A stretch of DNA of 20,311 nucleotides from a virus: positions 1-20,311 of the IMG/VR virus record IMGVR_UViG_3300042731_006573; one strand, 5' to 3'. This document shows, one piece after another, positions 7,164-15,485 of the stretch. The notes beneath the pieces are model-generated. The model saw nothing but the letters and a program-made list of their open reading frames with translations. It searched no databases and was not told the DNA's origin. Each line of letters starts with the position of its first letter. Within the stretch, counting starts at the first letter, position 1. Made by a program: the position numbers and the translations under genes.

Positions 7164-8762
7164 TTAATAAATTCCAGTATTTACGGTTTCCCAAACCATT
7201 CCATCTTCTCTTTCGTATTTATCATCTCTCCCATCGTCAAAATATCCGACAGGTACAATGTCGTCTTCCATTGCTTTTACTCTTTCAGCATAAAGCAATG
7301 ATTTCATGTTTATATCTGTAAGTTCTGTAAAAAATTGATTAGTAGTAAACCAACCAAAAAGAACTAAATTCATAACTAAATCGTCATGATTTCCATGTGA
7401 TGCCTGAAAACTGCTTCCTCTTGCTTCAAACGTAGATAATTCTATAATAGTTTCAGAATCGTATAATTTAAGTTTGTGTTGTTCTATTAAGTCCTTTATA
7501 TTAGAGCAACCAATTCTTTTAACTCTTTTAGTCATTGTTACGCCAATAGCATTTGCTTTTACTGCTGACTCAACAAAAACGTTTTCATATTCTAAATCAT
7601 AGTATAATCCATTACAAACAACAGTGCCTTGATCATTACTTTCAATAACAATATAAGCTTCGTTATACATATTAGCGAATTTATATATAATGTCTGGAAA
7701 GAGCAAAGGAGATATTTTATTATCTTGAAAAACAGCAACTTGTTCAAACGGTTTAGTTGATATATCAATTACATTAAATGTAGAATAATCTTGGCCTCTT
7801 CCCTTTGCTACATCAACAAACATCATATAATCATGATCTTCTATAGGATCTTTGTATATTCTCCATTCATTAGTTACTTTCAAAGGCTCTTCTGCTTGTA
7901 AACCTAATAAAATTTCTGGAGAAATAAGGGTATTTCCTGTTCCATGAAATGTATTTCCAAATTCTTGTTGGAATTGTAATTCAGAAGTATTTGCAACTGT
8001 TTGTCTTTTCCATTCTTCATCTCTTCCAGGAACATCATACCAATCTACACGATATGGTTTGAATTCATTAGTTCCTTGAACAGCTCCTTCCCATATTTTA
8101 TGAAATATATTTCCAATACCATTAGCTGTACTTGTAATAATTACTCGTGTGGAATCACCTGCTGATACTACTGGATATGTTGAAGTATAAAATTGATTTG
8201 CGTTTTCAACAAATGCAAATTCGTCCAAAAACAATAAATTGACTGACATACCACGAATTGAAGATCCCGAAGTAGCCGCTGCCATAATTCTGCTATTGTT
8301 TGAAAATTCAATAGATCCTTTATTTAGTACTTTACAACCAGGCTGTAAAAAGAAAGGAAGGTTTTCGAGCATAAGTGTAACTCGGGCCAGCATTTCTCTT
8401 GCAGTAGACCCTTTATTTGCTAATATTGCAATAGTTTTTTCTGGATTGAAAATAGCATACCATAAAAGATATGCAACAGAACTAATAGATTTACCTGATT
8501 GTCTACATGCTAAAACTACACTAAAACGATTTTCATTGAAGTGATCAAACATTTTTTCTTGATAAGGATACAATTCAAACGGAACTAATCCTTTATCAAG
8601 TGAAATAATTTTTAAGTATTTTTTAGCAAAGTACGCAGGATTTTTCATACATTTTGCGTATTCTTTAATTTGCTCTTTAGACCACTGCTGTTCTATTCCA
8701 TCCTTTTTTACATTTGGATTTCCTAAATAACCAGCCTCATTATTTTTCAGCGTCAATGACAT
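7164..8762 (-). CDS. 17: Terminase large subunit, T4 gp17 family (packaging ATPase-nuclease)
   Basis: This motor protein docks on the portal, pumps DNA with ATP and cuts the concatemer. It has 532 residues against 610 in T4. The ATPase domain shows Walker A CRQSGKS (86-92), Walker B LLFLDE (176-181) with catalytic Glu181, and a STAN coupling motif (211-214). The RNase H-like nuclease domain shows FVDVAKGRGQDYS with Asp317, VIESNDQ with Glu374, and GNHDD with Asp460/461, so all three metal-binding acidic positions appear intact. The first 23 bases overlap the end of gp16 in another frame, which favours coupled translation of the two terminase subunits. The gene is very AT-rich compared with gp18. 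Identity is secure. Confidence 0.98.
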   Translation of the reverse strand: MSLTLKNNEAGYLGNPNVKKDGIEQQWSKEQIKEYAKCMKNPAYFAKKYLKIISLDKGLVPFELYPYQEKMFDHFNENRFSVVLACRQSGKSISSVAYLLWYAIFNPEKTIAILANKGSTAREMLARVTLMLENLPFFLQPGCKVLNKGSIEFSNNSRIMAAATSGSSIRGMSVNLLFLDEFAFVENANQFYTSTYPVVSAGDSTRVIITSTANGIGNIFHKIWEGAVQGTNEFKPYRVDWYDVPGRDEEWKRQTVANTSELQFQQEFGNTFHGTGNTLISPEILLGLQAEEPLKVTNEWRIYKDPIEDHDYMMFVDVAKGRGQDYSTFNVIDISTKPFEQVAVFQDNKISPLLFPDIIYKFANMYNEAYIVIESNDQGTVVCNGLYYDLEYENVFVESAVKANAIGVTMTKRVKRIGCSNIKDLIEQHKLKLYDSETIIELSTFEARGSSFQASHGNHDDLVMNLVLFGWFTTNQFFTELTDINMKSLLYAERVKAMEDDIVPVGYFDDGRDDKYEREDGMVWETVNTGIY

Positions 8763-9096
8763 CTGTTTCTTCCATTTTTTTCAATAGCATTCTTTGTAGA
8801 TCTGTTGTTGAACCTACATATACATTATTTTGTGTAATATTTCCATTTGGAAGTGCTTTGGTATCTTCTATATTTTGAACTTCTTTTTTCTTCTTTTGTA
8901 ATTCCATTAGACGATCAGCTATTTCAGCATTTTGTTTCATCATATTAGATAATACTTCAAAAGCTCTAGGATGTTCTGATTCTCTAGCTAGTTCCATCAT
9001 TAATTCAATAGCTTCATCGCCTTTATCAGCTAAATTATAATATTTAGCTCGAGCGAATTCATAATCATCAACTACATCATCTTTTTTCGGGTTCAT
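8740..9096 (-). CDS. 16: Terminase small subunit, T4 gp16 family
   Basis: This DNA-recognition and regulatory subunit helps gp17 start packaging. It has 118 residues against 164 in T4, a length common among shorter marine relatives. The middle is strongly helical: EFARAKYYNLADKGDEAIELM (about 13-33), then AFEVLSNMMKQNAEIADRLMELQKKKKE (about 45-72), which forms the central coiled coil. The C-terminal NNVYVGSTTDLQRMLL segment resembles the gp16 tail. The start codon overlaps the gp15 stop as ATGA, and its 3' end overlaps gp17 by 23 bases, so gp15, gp16 and gp17 form a tightly coupled set. Assignment follows from position and helical pattern. Confidence 0.92.
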   Translation of the reverse strand: MNPKKDDVVDDYEFARAKYYNLADKGDEAIELMMELARESEHPRAFEVLSNMMKQNAEIADRLMELQKKKKEVQNIEDTKALPNGNITQNNVYVGSTTDLQRMLLKKMEETDVIDAEK

Positions 9097-9848
9097 GTCG
9101 TAATAGCTCCATCATCAGTAGTATCGATTCCAGTGTTAATATTATTTTCTCCACCAGTACCATCGGCAACAATTTCTTCTACAAATCCAAAATCATTTAG
9201 ATCACCTTGTAAAATATCAGCATCAGCCACAGTAATAACAGCCTGTTCTTTTACTGGTCCATAGAATCTAACTCTTAATTCAAAATCTAAAGTGTATATA
9301 ATAGCTCGTCTAGATAAAAAATCACCTTCATAATCTTCTGCCAATTGAACGCTACTTAATACAATAGGAACATCTGATTTTATTCCCATTTCTGGAACTT
9401 CATTAATTGTTATTGTATATTCAGGTTGAAAGTATGGCATAATTTGTTCTACAATCTGTAGACCATCATCTTGATTTTTTACCATAATTGATAATTGTAC
9501 ACCCATCAAATATGGTGCATATGTATAAAGAGTTTTCTTATTATTACCAGTTCCACCTCTTACTACCTTATTCATTTTAGGTAATTTAGTTGCAGAATCA
9601 TATGTCAAAGAAGTAATTTCGAAAGACATTCGTGGTAACTTAATTGCAACCTTCGGATCATTAAAATCTGCTTGCCCTTCTAATCTTGCCAAAAACTTTT
9701 GTTTAGGTCCATAGGCTAATGGAACTCGAGTAATTTGTTTTATTTCACCAGCAGAATCTTTTCGAGCTACTTTAATATTATTAAAGATTGTTCCGAAAGC
9801 AGAAATAGTTCTACGAATTGCTGAATGATAAAAATGATCATTTAACAT
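9093..9848 (-). CDS. 15: Tail completion / sheath stabiliser protein, T4 gp15 family
   Basis: In T4 this protein caps the finished tail as a ring and provides the head-joining surface. It has 251 residues against 272 in T4. The N-terminus (MLNDHFYHSAIRRTISAFGTIFNNI) and the central IKLPRMSFEITSLTYDSATKLPKMN and YAPYLMGVQLSIMVKNQDDGLQIVEQI blocks are typical of the family. The C-terminal 40 residues are variable and acidic or Thr-rich. It starts two bases after gp14 ends, and its TGA overlaps the gp16 start. The gene order gp13-gp14-gp15-gp16 is that of T4. Confidence 0.95.
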   Translation of the reverse strand: MLNDHFYHSAIRRTISAFGTIFNNIKVARKDSAGEIKQITRVPLAYGPKQKFLARLEGQADFNDPKVAIKLPRMSFEITSLTYDSATKLPKMNKVVRGGTGNNKKTLYTYAPYLMGVQLSIMVKNQDDGLQIVEQIMPYFQPEYTITINEVPEMGIKSDVPIVLSSVQLAEDYEGDFLSRRAIIYTLDFELRVRFYGPVKEQAVITVADADILQGDLNDFGFVEEIVADGTGGENNINTGIDTTDDGAITT

Positions 9849-9850
9849 TA

Positions 9851-10774
9851 CTAATCTCCAATATCACCGAATGGGTTATCTTCACTAAAATCAATAATTC
9901 CATCAGCGATCGTTTCAAATTCTTGGTTTCTTGATTCAGCATCATCAGCAAAAGCTCTATTTGTTACTGGATCATTTATATCATAAACATCAGTTACTGT
10001 CCAAGCTGCTCCAGATGTAACACCTTCCAATTGAGTAGCCAAGTGGAATTCATGGACTTTACCATCAGTGGTTGCCCAATCAGTAAGGAATATTTTTCTA
10101 GTTGTAGAATCAACAACTTCATAAGATACAACTCGACCAGTAATATATTCAGAAGAACCAGCCGAAGTTTCTTGTCTTACTGCTTCATTGATTTCAAAAT
10201 TAGTACCATTTGAATTATTTACAACCAATACAGTTTGTTGTGCAATTGTTTTATTAATACCATCAATACTAGCAACACCAGTATTAATTGATTCGCCAGA
10301 ATATTCAAACAATTCGCATTGTAATGTATAAGTTGGAAGATTCGATAACTGATAAAAAGGTGATTCATGCTCTACAAATCTTACTTCAAATAATGATTTA
10401 GATAGTGGTAAGTATATTAGATCACCTTCATTTGGTCTAACAGAACTTACTGAATTATTATCTAATCCAATATATTGTTCCCATCGTCTTTTCGAAACTA
10501 TAAAATTTGCTTGATCTCTAATTTCTACGCCAAACTTAGATAAAAGGTTTCCATCACCTTCAAATCCGTCAACGTTAGCAATATACATTTCCACCATGTA
10601 TGCATCTTCAAAATTAGATTCAATATCTTCATTAAGTATTGTATCTTCATGCACAACAGTGCGGGGCAAATAATAAACATCTTGCCCGTACATTTTTAGA
10701 GATTCGATTACAATATCTTCGTAAAGATGTTGCTCTGATCTAACCTTTTGACTGAAGTATACATTAGTAGCCAT
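9851..10774 (-). CDS. 14: Neck protein, T4 gp14 family
   Basis: With gp13 this protein closes the filled head and connects it to the tail. It has 307 residues against 256 in T4, with the extra length mainly in the middle (about residues 180-265), where the sequence becomes Thr/Asn-rich and beta-like (for example QQTVLVVNNSNGTNFEINEA). The N-terminus (YFSQKVRSEQHLYEDIVIESLKMYGQDVYYLPR) and the C-terminus (DFSEDNPFGDIGD) are family hallmarks. AGGATAA overlaps the gp13 stop and serves as its ribosome binding site, three bases after gp13 ends. The middle insertion could be a domain exposed on the neck; its function is unknown. Confidence 0.94.
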   Translation of the reverse strand: MATNVYFSQKVRSEQHLYEDIVIESLKMYGQDVYYLPRTVVHEDTILNEDIESNFEDAYMVEMYIANVDGFEGDGNLLSKFGVEIRDQANFIVSKRRWEQYIGLDNNSVSSVRPNEGDLIYLPLSKSLFEVRFVEHESPFYQLSNLPTYTLQCELFEYSGESINTGVASIDGINKTIAQQTVLVVNNSNGTNFEINEAVRQETSAGSSEYITGRVVSYEVVDSTTRKIFLTDWATTDGKVHEFHLATQLEGVTSGAAWTVTDVYDINDPVTNRAFADDAESRNQEFETIADGIIDFSEDNPFGDIGD

Positions 10775-10777
10775 TTG

Positions 10778-11527
10778 TTATCCTACATAAAAATCTGGTG
10801 GCATTTCATAGTTTAGTTGCATTTGTTCTTTTATTTGAGTTATTTCTTCAGTCGCATCATCAAATATTTGACGCCCATTTAGTGTGACACCTCCTGGAAG
10901 TTGCATACCTTCAAATTTTATTAAGTTAGCACCCCATTGTTGTTTTAGAAGTGCAGTTGTATATTGTTTCAAAAACATATCGTTATATACATCAGTATAT
11001 GTTGATGGGTCTACAATTCTCATTGCTTCTACAATCATGTAATCATTAGCTTTTACATCACTTTCCCAGTCAATATCTAAGTGTAATTCGTTCATATGTC
11101 TATTAAATCTTACAAATTCACCATGACCATTCAGTTTCATATCTAATAAAGATACATATTGTTGAATCATTTCATAATGAACTAAATCGCCAATATAACT
11201 TAAATCATACAAATCATTCAAATGTAATTGGTATTTTACCGAAAACATATTAATTGTATCTGACGAACTTGCAAATGGGAATACCCTTTTTACATAAAGA
11301 ATATTATCGTTCAAAGTAATATATTTATTAGTAATATCTGTAGACGTAATTTGATGTTTTAGATACACACGCATAGTTGCATCAGAATGATATTCCTGAT
11401 AGAATTGTAAAGCATCGTCAATACGATCTTCTATCTGATCTTCATCAACATTAATTTCAATAACTGGTGCACCTAACCGTCTAAGCGCGTAATCAGCCAG
11501 TTCTTGTCTTGTTGTAGGGTTTGCCAT
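10778..11527 (-). CDS. 13: Neck protein, T4 gp13 family
   Basis: This head-completion connector protein works with gp14 at the portal. It has 249 residues against 309 in T4. The N-terminal segment TRQELADYALRRLGAPVIEINVDEDQIEDRIDDALQFY (about 5-43) is the most conserved part of this family. The C-terminal block contains WGANLIKFEGMQLPGGVTLNG (about 205-225). AGGATAA, overlapping the stop of the upstream fibre gene, gives the ribosome binding site, so the neck genes are probably read on the same message as the fibre genes. Identity is secure from sequence pattern and order. Confidence 0.95.
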   Translation of the reverse strand: MANPTTRQELADYALRRLGAPVIEINVDEDQIEDRIDDALQFYQEYHSDATMRVYLKHQITSTDITNKYITLNDNILYVKRVFPFASSSDTINMFSVKYQLHLNDLYDLSYIGDLVHYEMIQQYVSLLDMKLNGHGEFVRFNRHMNELHLDIDWESDVKANDYMIVEAMRIVDPSTYTDVYNDMFLKQYTTALLKQQWGANLIKFEGMQLPGGVTLNGRQIFDDATEEITQIKEQMQLNYEMPPDFYVG

Positions 11528-11531
11528 AATT

Positions 11532-12599
11532 TTATCCTAACGCGATTGATAATGCAATTGCATCATCGGTAGTTGCTGTATTTGCTGGTAATGAAAAGTT
11601 AATTACCCCAGTTGAATTATTATATGAAAGTCCAGATCCAGTAACTGATATTGCTGCTCTAGAAGTTGGTGTAATAGATGAGTAAAAGTTTTCGTCATCA
11701 TTCAAAGCTGCTGCCAGCTCATTCAAAGTATCCAATCCAGTTGGTGCACCATCAAGGATATTATTTACTTGTGTTGTTACATATGATTGCGTAGCATAAT
11801 TATTTGTAGAAAGATAACTTGCTACTCTAGCATCTGTATAATAAAGATTAGTACTACCTTCTGATACTGTATCTGTATTTCCTTGAGTAAATGAAATAGC
11901 ACCGGTTGTTGAATTATAACTTAGAGATCCAGTTGCACTAATAGATCCTCGAGCTCGAGCAGTTGTAAAATATAAATTAGTAGAACCTTCTGTTACATCA
12001 TCAGTTGAACCTGTTAATTCACTTAATTGATCTTTACTTGCTACTTGAGAATCAACATATGCTTTAACAGATTGTTGTGATGGAATTTGAGTAGCACTGT
12101 TGCTAACCATATCATCTTCATCAACAATTGCATTACTAATTCTAGCATCCGCTCGAGAATTTGTAAAATATAAATTAGTAGAACCTTCAGAAAGATCATC
12201 GGTATCTTGATTGCTAATATCTAAATTTGTACCAACTTGTAATGCTATCCTGGCATCTGCTCTTGCATTTGTATAATACAAATTTGAACCTTCTGATACA
12301 TTTCCTGTATCTTTTGTAGCAAGCCTAGCATCCCATCTCGCATTTGTATAGTAAAGATTAGTACTACCCTCTGCAAGATCATCAGTTGTATTATCTGACA
12401 AATTTTCTTCGTTTACTGCAGCCCATTCTAATCCATTAGCAGTGGAATTGACTTTTAGAAATTGGCCAGCTGTTCCTATTGCGGTTAATCCAGTACCGCC
12501 ATGAGCAGTTCCAACAGCTTCACCCGTTTGAAATTCGGCAAGACCAGTAGCATTATTACTACTATCAAATACTGTTCTAATTGGTGTTTTTATTGCCAT
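11532..12599 (-). CDS. Fibre-like virion protein with five EGSTNLYYTNARADAR-type repeats
   Basis: This 355-residue Ser/Thr/Asn-rich protein is probably an elongated trimeric fibre or whisker, judged by composition and position before gp13, where T4 has wac (fibritin) and short-fibre genes. An N-terminal TAHGGTGLTAIGTAGQFLKVN segment (31-51) is common in phage fibres. Five copies of a motif EGS(T)NLYYTxARADAR follow at about residues 77-92, 103-117, 138-153, 204-218 and 247-259. Between them stand QIPSQQSVKAYVDSQV (171-186) and later LDTLNELAAALNDDENF (289-305), both recurring tail-fibre motifs. No chaperone or peptidase domain is visible. It starts 11 bases after the preceding gene. The receptor, if any, cannot be read from the sequence. 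Confidence 0.75.
   Translation of the reverse strand: MAIKTPIRTVFDSSNNATGLAEFQTGEAVGTAHGGTGLTAIGTAGQFLKVNSTANGLEWAAVNEENLSDNTTDDLAEGSTNLYYTNARWDARLATKDTGNVSEGSNLYYTNARADARIALQVGTNLDISNQDTDDLSEGSTNLYFTNSRADARISNAIVDEDDMVSNSATQIPSQQSVKAYVDSQVASKDQLSELTGSTDDVTEGSTNLYFTTARARGSISATGSLSYNSTTGAISFTQGNTDTVSEGSTNLYYTDARVASYLSTNNYATQSYVTTQVNNILDGAPTGLDTLNELAAALNDDENFYSSITPTSRAAISVTGSGLSYNNSTGVINFSLPANTATTDDAIALSIALG
11821..12383 (-). repeat. Five diverged tandem repeats inside the fibre-like gene
   Basis: Copies lie near 11821-11867, 11950-12005, 12140-12200, 12245-12300 and 12322-12383. Each encodes an EGS(T)NLYYTxARADAR-like unit. At DNA level they form subtypes: two contain TAAAGATTAGTACTACC on the plus strand (11851 and 12353 regions), two contain TATAAATTAGTAGAACC (about 11970 and 12169), and one is intermediate. 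This pattern suggests past duplication of larger blocks or recombination between units. Confidence 0.8.
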
Positions 12600-12610
12600 C
12601 TATAATATTC

Positions 12611-13225
12611 CTAAAATGAAAACAATGATATACCAGAAGCTATTTTAGAGCCATTCGATAATGTAAAATTCTTAAAGATTCTAGAATCTGATAAATTTTG
12701 CTTAAACGTAAAAGTTGCTGCTGAACTACTTAATCCTCCAGCGTTAGTAAAGAATGGAACATTAATACTTGAAACTTGGTCATTTAGTCCAAGCGTAACT
12801 TCATTTCCATCTTCATCTGTAACACTATCAGTTACAGTCGCAATTTGAGCTTGTGTAGCTCCAGTAGCTACCTTAGATCCAGCTGGTAAAATTGCACCAT
12901 TAGCAGAAATGGTAATATTACCAGAACCATCTGATGAAATAGTTGCTCCACCAATGTCAATTGTATTTCCAGCTAGATATAATTCGTTAAATCTTCGTGT
13001 TGGTGATCCAAGATTGTATGCTTCATTTGTATCAGGAATTATATCTTCTTTTACAGCAGAAGCATCAAAAGGTTTTATTGTTAGAACTTCATCAGCTCCA
13101 TCATTCTTCTTAAAAAATAATCTACCATCATAAGTATTAACTGCTAATTCACCTAACTCCAAATCAAATGGAGTTGGAATAGATCCAGCAACAGAACTTC
13201 TTTTTATTTTGACAGTGGCAGCCAT
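12611..13225 (-). CDS. Putative fibre or tail-associated protein with KIKRSS N-terminus
   Basis: This 204-residue structural-type protein begins ATVKIKRSSVAGSIPTPFDL and continues with LGELAVNTYDGRLFFKKNDG (about 24-43), an N-terminal signature shared by many phage tail-fibre and adhesin proteins that probably fixes them to a common attachment point. The rest is Gly/Ser/Thr-rich and beta-like (for example GGATISSDGSGNITISANGAILPAG), ending in SLFSF. The start overlaps the upstream stop as TAATG. Its ribosome binding site, GGAGGT, is built into the last codons of the upstream gene (DGGTF). The same KIKRSS-type N-terminus occurs in the next gene upstream, which points to paralogous anchoring domains. 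The exact virion role is not known. Confidence 0.7.
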   Translation of the reverse strand: MAATVKIKRSSVAGSIPTPFDLELGELAVNTYDGRLFFKKNDGADEVLTIKPFDASAVKEDIIPDTNEAYNLGSPTRRFNELYLAGNTIDIGGATISSDGSGNITISANGAILPAGSKVATGATQAQIATVTDSVTDEDGNEVTLGLNDQVSSINVPFFTNAGGLSSSAATFTFKQNLSDSRIFKNFTLSNGSKIASGISLFSF

Positions 13226-14808
13226 TAAAAAGTACCTCCATCAACTTCTCTAATAGATACTTGCCCACTAGCAACTGTAAAATCTACATTACTAAATGCA
13301 GCAATACCTTTATTTGTATATGTAGCAATTTCGGCAGCAATTGCAAATTCGCCATTTACTACAGTTGAATTAATTCCTTCAGCACCAACTATTGTTAAAG
13401 CACCACCGGCTAAATTTACTGTATCGCTACCTGTATCTCCTGCAATATCAAATATAGTATCCAACGCAGTAGTTGTAACACTAGTAACTCTACCTTTTGC
13501 ATCTACTGTAAAAGATGGAATAGAAGTTGCTCCACCATAAGTTCCAGCTGTTACACCAGAATTTGCTAACGTCGTAGTAAGAAGAATATTTGATGATCCG
13601 TCAAAACTTTCTGCACCAGTTATATCACCACCAAGTGTAATAGTTCGTGCAGTAGATAATGAATCAGCAGTTGTTGCTCCGCCAGACAATGTACCAATAA
13701 ATGAATTTGCTTGTATATTGTTTGTTGTATACCACCTGTCGTTTAGTTCATCCCAAACAAATTGGACATTTGGCATAGTGCCTCGTTCAATTTCTATTCC
13801 AGCATTTTGAGAAGGAGAACCAGTTTCATCAGAATTCAAAAGAAGAATTGCATCTCCAATATTTACTTCATTAGAATTTACAGTTGTGGTTGTACCATTT
13901 ACTATTAGATCGCCTTGAACAACCATATTGCCAGAAGCATAAACTCCTGATGCAGTAATATCGTCTGAGTATAATGTTCCATTGACTGTAATATTATTAA
14001 ATGCTACGTCAGCACTGGTTGATACATCTTGCCCAATTGAAAATGTTGGATTAATACCTTCACCGGCATCTCCATTTGTTATAGTGACACCCGTTCCTGC
14101 TGTTACTTCTCCAACATAATTACCTGTAGTATGAGTACCAAGGGCAACAGAATTATTTGAAAGTGTAGTTGCAATTGAAACGTTTCCAAGATTTGATACA
14201 GTTCCTGAACCAGTCACAGTTCCGGTAATTGCGATATCGAAATCATTTACGTCAAAATCAATAGCATCTCCTACGTCGTCATATGTGACAGAAATACCAT
14301 TTTGCACTCCACCTGAAATTAAAGCGCCAGTTACATCTTGGATTTGTTCATGATCAACCAAGGCATCAACATAAGCTTTGGTCGCGGCATCAGATGAAGC
14401 AACAGGTGTAGCAACTGAAATAATTCTACTATTTGAAACTGAAACATTTCCATTTCCATTTGGTGCTAATATTACTTGACCATCAGTATTTGTAGCAGTA
14501 ATACTATTATTATTAATATTAATATTATCAACATCTAATTTATCAATTTTATTATTAGAATCTGTGACTATTGCAGAATTAGCAGTAACTGTTCCTTTTG
14601 TGTGGTCTAACATATCTGTAAAATATTGACCACCAATTACAATGTGAGAAGCAGCATCTCCACCAGTTTCTACACCGGCACCAATGTAAAGTCTACCACC
14701 ACCACTTACTGTTTCGTAATTGGCACTAGAATATGCTAATACACCGGCTCCAAGAGTTGATGGATCTCCTGAAGTTGAGGATCTTTTGATTCTAATAACT
14801 GATGACAT
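13225..14808 (-). CDS. Large fibre-like virion protein with RIKRSS N-terminus
   Basis: This 527-residue Thr/Ser/Gly/Asn-rich protein is the longest of the fibre group. The N-terminus SSVIRIKRSSTSGDPSTLG resembles that of the following gene. A segment VATPVASSDAATKAYVDALVDHE (about 131-153) is a widespread tail-fibre motif forming a trimer-type junction. The later parts are repeated beta-rich stretches such as YTTNNIQANSFIGTLSGGA and TLGGDITGAESFDGSSNI, as in other long fibres and adhesins. It ends in EVDGGTF, whose codons contain the ribosome binding site of the next gene, and both ends use TAATG overlaps. A GGTGAG ribosome binding site precedes it, inside the upstream EGGEY codons. No enzymatic motif is recognised. 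Confidence 0.72.
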   Translation of the reverse strand: MSSVIRIKRSSTSGDPSTLGAGVLAYSSANYETVSGGGRLYIGAGVETGGDAASHIVIGGQYFTDMLDHTKGTVTANSAIVTDSNNKIDKLDVDNININNNSITATNTDGQVILAPNGNGNVSVSNSRIISVATPVASSDAATKAYVDALVDHEQIQDVTGALISGGVQNGISVTYDDVGDAIDFDVNDFDIAITGTVTGSGTVSNLGNVSIATTLSNNSVALGTHTTGNYVGEVTAGTGVTITNGDAGEGINPTFSIGQDVSTSADVAFNNITVNGTLYSDDITASGVYASGNMVVQGDLIVNGTTTTVNSNEVNIGDAILLLNSDETGSPSQNAGIEIERGTMPNVQFVWDELNDRWYTTNNIQANSFIGTLSGGATTADSLSTARTITLGGDITGAESFDGSSNILLTTTLANSGVTAGTYGGATSIPSFTVDAKGRVTSVTTTALDTIFDIAGDTGSDTVNLAGGALTIVGAEGINSTVVNGEFAIAAEIATYTNKGIAAFSNVDFTVASGQVSIREVDGGTF

Positions 14809-15077
14809 TAATACTCACCGCCTTCTATTATAGTATCGTCTTCCATCGTACTTTTGGCAACAAATTTACCAACAAGATCATTGTATATTAAAACCGCGCC
14901 TTTTTCTAAATTTGTAGCATCAACATCTGAAAGTTCAGATATTCTACCAACTGTTCCTACACCTAATTTTTGTACTTCAATCCTTTGGCCACTACTTGTT
15001 CGACCAACAATTGTATTGGTATTACTAGTGCTAATTCGCGCTGATAATGATTGCGAATTTTGAGAGATTGTAGTCAT
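14808..15077 (-). CDS. Small fibre-operon protein of unknown function
   Basis: This 89-residue protein is not assigned to a named family. It begins Ser/Asn-rich (TISQNSQSLSARISTSNTN), then IVGRTSSGQRIEVQKLGVGTVG (about 23-44), then a compact LSDVDATNLEKGAVLIYNDLVGKFVA segment (48-73) of a type that recurs in marine T4-like fibre proteins, ending in IIEGGEY. The C-terminal Gly-Gly-x-aromatic ending matches that of the next gene (DGGTF), suggesting a shared structural end or a constraint from the overlapping ribosome binding site. TAATG couples it on both sides. It is probably a virion component by context; the conclusion is inference. Confidence 0.6.
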   Translation of the reverse strand: MTTISQNSQSLSARISTSNTNTIVGRTSSGQRIEVQKLGVGTVGRISELSDVDATNLEKGAVLIYNDLVGKFVAKSTMEDDTIIEGGEY

Positions 15078-15412
15078 TAAGAAGTCCTAGTTACGCGTGG
15101 TGTTACTTCAAGTTGTCCTTCAACAACCCTTGTAACTACATTAGCTAATTCTATTTCTACATCGTATACAAACCGGCCGGCTTTCATAGCCCCAGTTTGC
15201 GCTGCAGTAAGAGTAATAGTTAATTCGCCATTTGTAGGAGTATTTGCAGTTACAGTAAAGTCGACAGCCGTAGAAGAACTATAAGTTTTTCGTATTTGTC
15301 CTCTGTAAATATATCCAGTCAAATCTACTAAAGCGCCATCTGAGTTTGATACAGTGACAACTGAAGAGAAATCAGATCCTTGATCAACCGTAAGATTAGC
15401 GTAAATTGCCAT
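15077..15412 (-). CDS. Beta-sandwich-like virion protein leading the fibre operon
   Basis: This 111-residue all-beta protein is first in the minus-strand fibre group. It starts AIYANLTVDQGSDFSSVVTVSN, followed by LVDLTGYIYRGQIRKTYSSS (about 28-47) and a second half FVYDVEIELANVVTRVVEGQLEVTP (about 82-106). The pattern of an initial strand, a DLTGY-x-QIR segment and a closing VxGxLxVTP strand resembles N-terminal domains of phage baseplate or fibre-attached proteins such as BppU-like modules, but I cannot confirm this. GGAGAA precedes the ATG at a normal distance. Two late boxes lie upstream at 15439 and 15509. A structural role is inferred from context and composition. Confidence 0.62.
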   Translation of the reverse strand: MAIYANLTVDQGSDFSSVVTVSNSDGALVDLTGYIYRGQIRKTYSSSTAVDFTVTANTPTNGELTITLTAAQTGAMKAGRFVYDVEIELANVVTRVVEGQLEVTPRVTRTS

Positions 15413-15438
15413 TTCAAATTCTCCAAATGATTTTATAC

Positions 15439-15446
15439 TATTTATA
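15439..15446 (-). promoter_or_regulatory. T4-type late promoter box TATAAATA (proximal, fibre operon)
   Basis: An exact TATAAATA on the minus strand lies 27 bases before the first fibre-operon start codon, giving a leader of about 20 bases that still contains the GGAGAA ribosome binding site. It is probably the main late promoter for the five fibre genes and perhaps for gp13 onward. Confidence 0.78.
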
Positions 15447-15456
15447 ATTTTTACTG

Positions 15457-15485
15457 TTTACAGATCTGGTCACTTGTGATATAAT
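15457..15485 (+). promoter_or_regulatory. Strong sigma70 / T4-early-type promoter for the heptose operon
   Basis: TTTACA at 15457-15462 (inside GTTTACA, matching the T4 early -35 GTTTAC pattern), then a 17-base spacer, then TATAAT at 15480-15485 preceded by TGA, an extended -10. Initiation would be near 15492, about 35 bases before the GTG start. It would let host RNA polymerase read the sugar genes early in infection. The sequence match is direct; the timing is inferred. Confidence 0.78.

Noticed and set aside
11821-12383. CRISPR array
   Set aside because: The repeats are diverged, in frame, and encode a recurring fibre peptide; there are no constant repeats with unique spacers.
14505-14535. 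AT-rich repeat of ATT/AAT units as a regulatory site
   Set aside because: It is in frame within the long fibre gene and encodes an Asn/Ile-rich stretch; no further signal.
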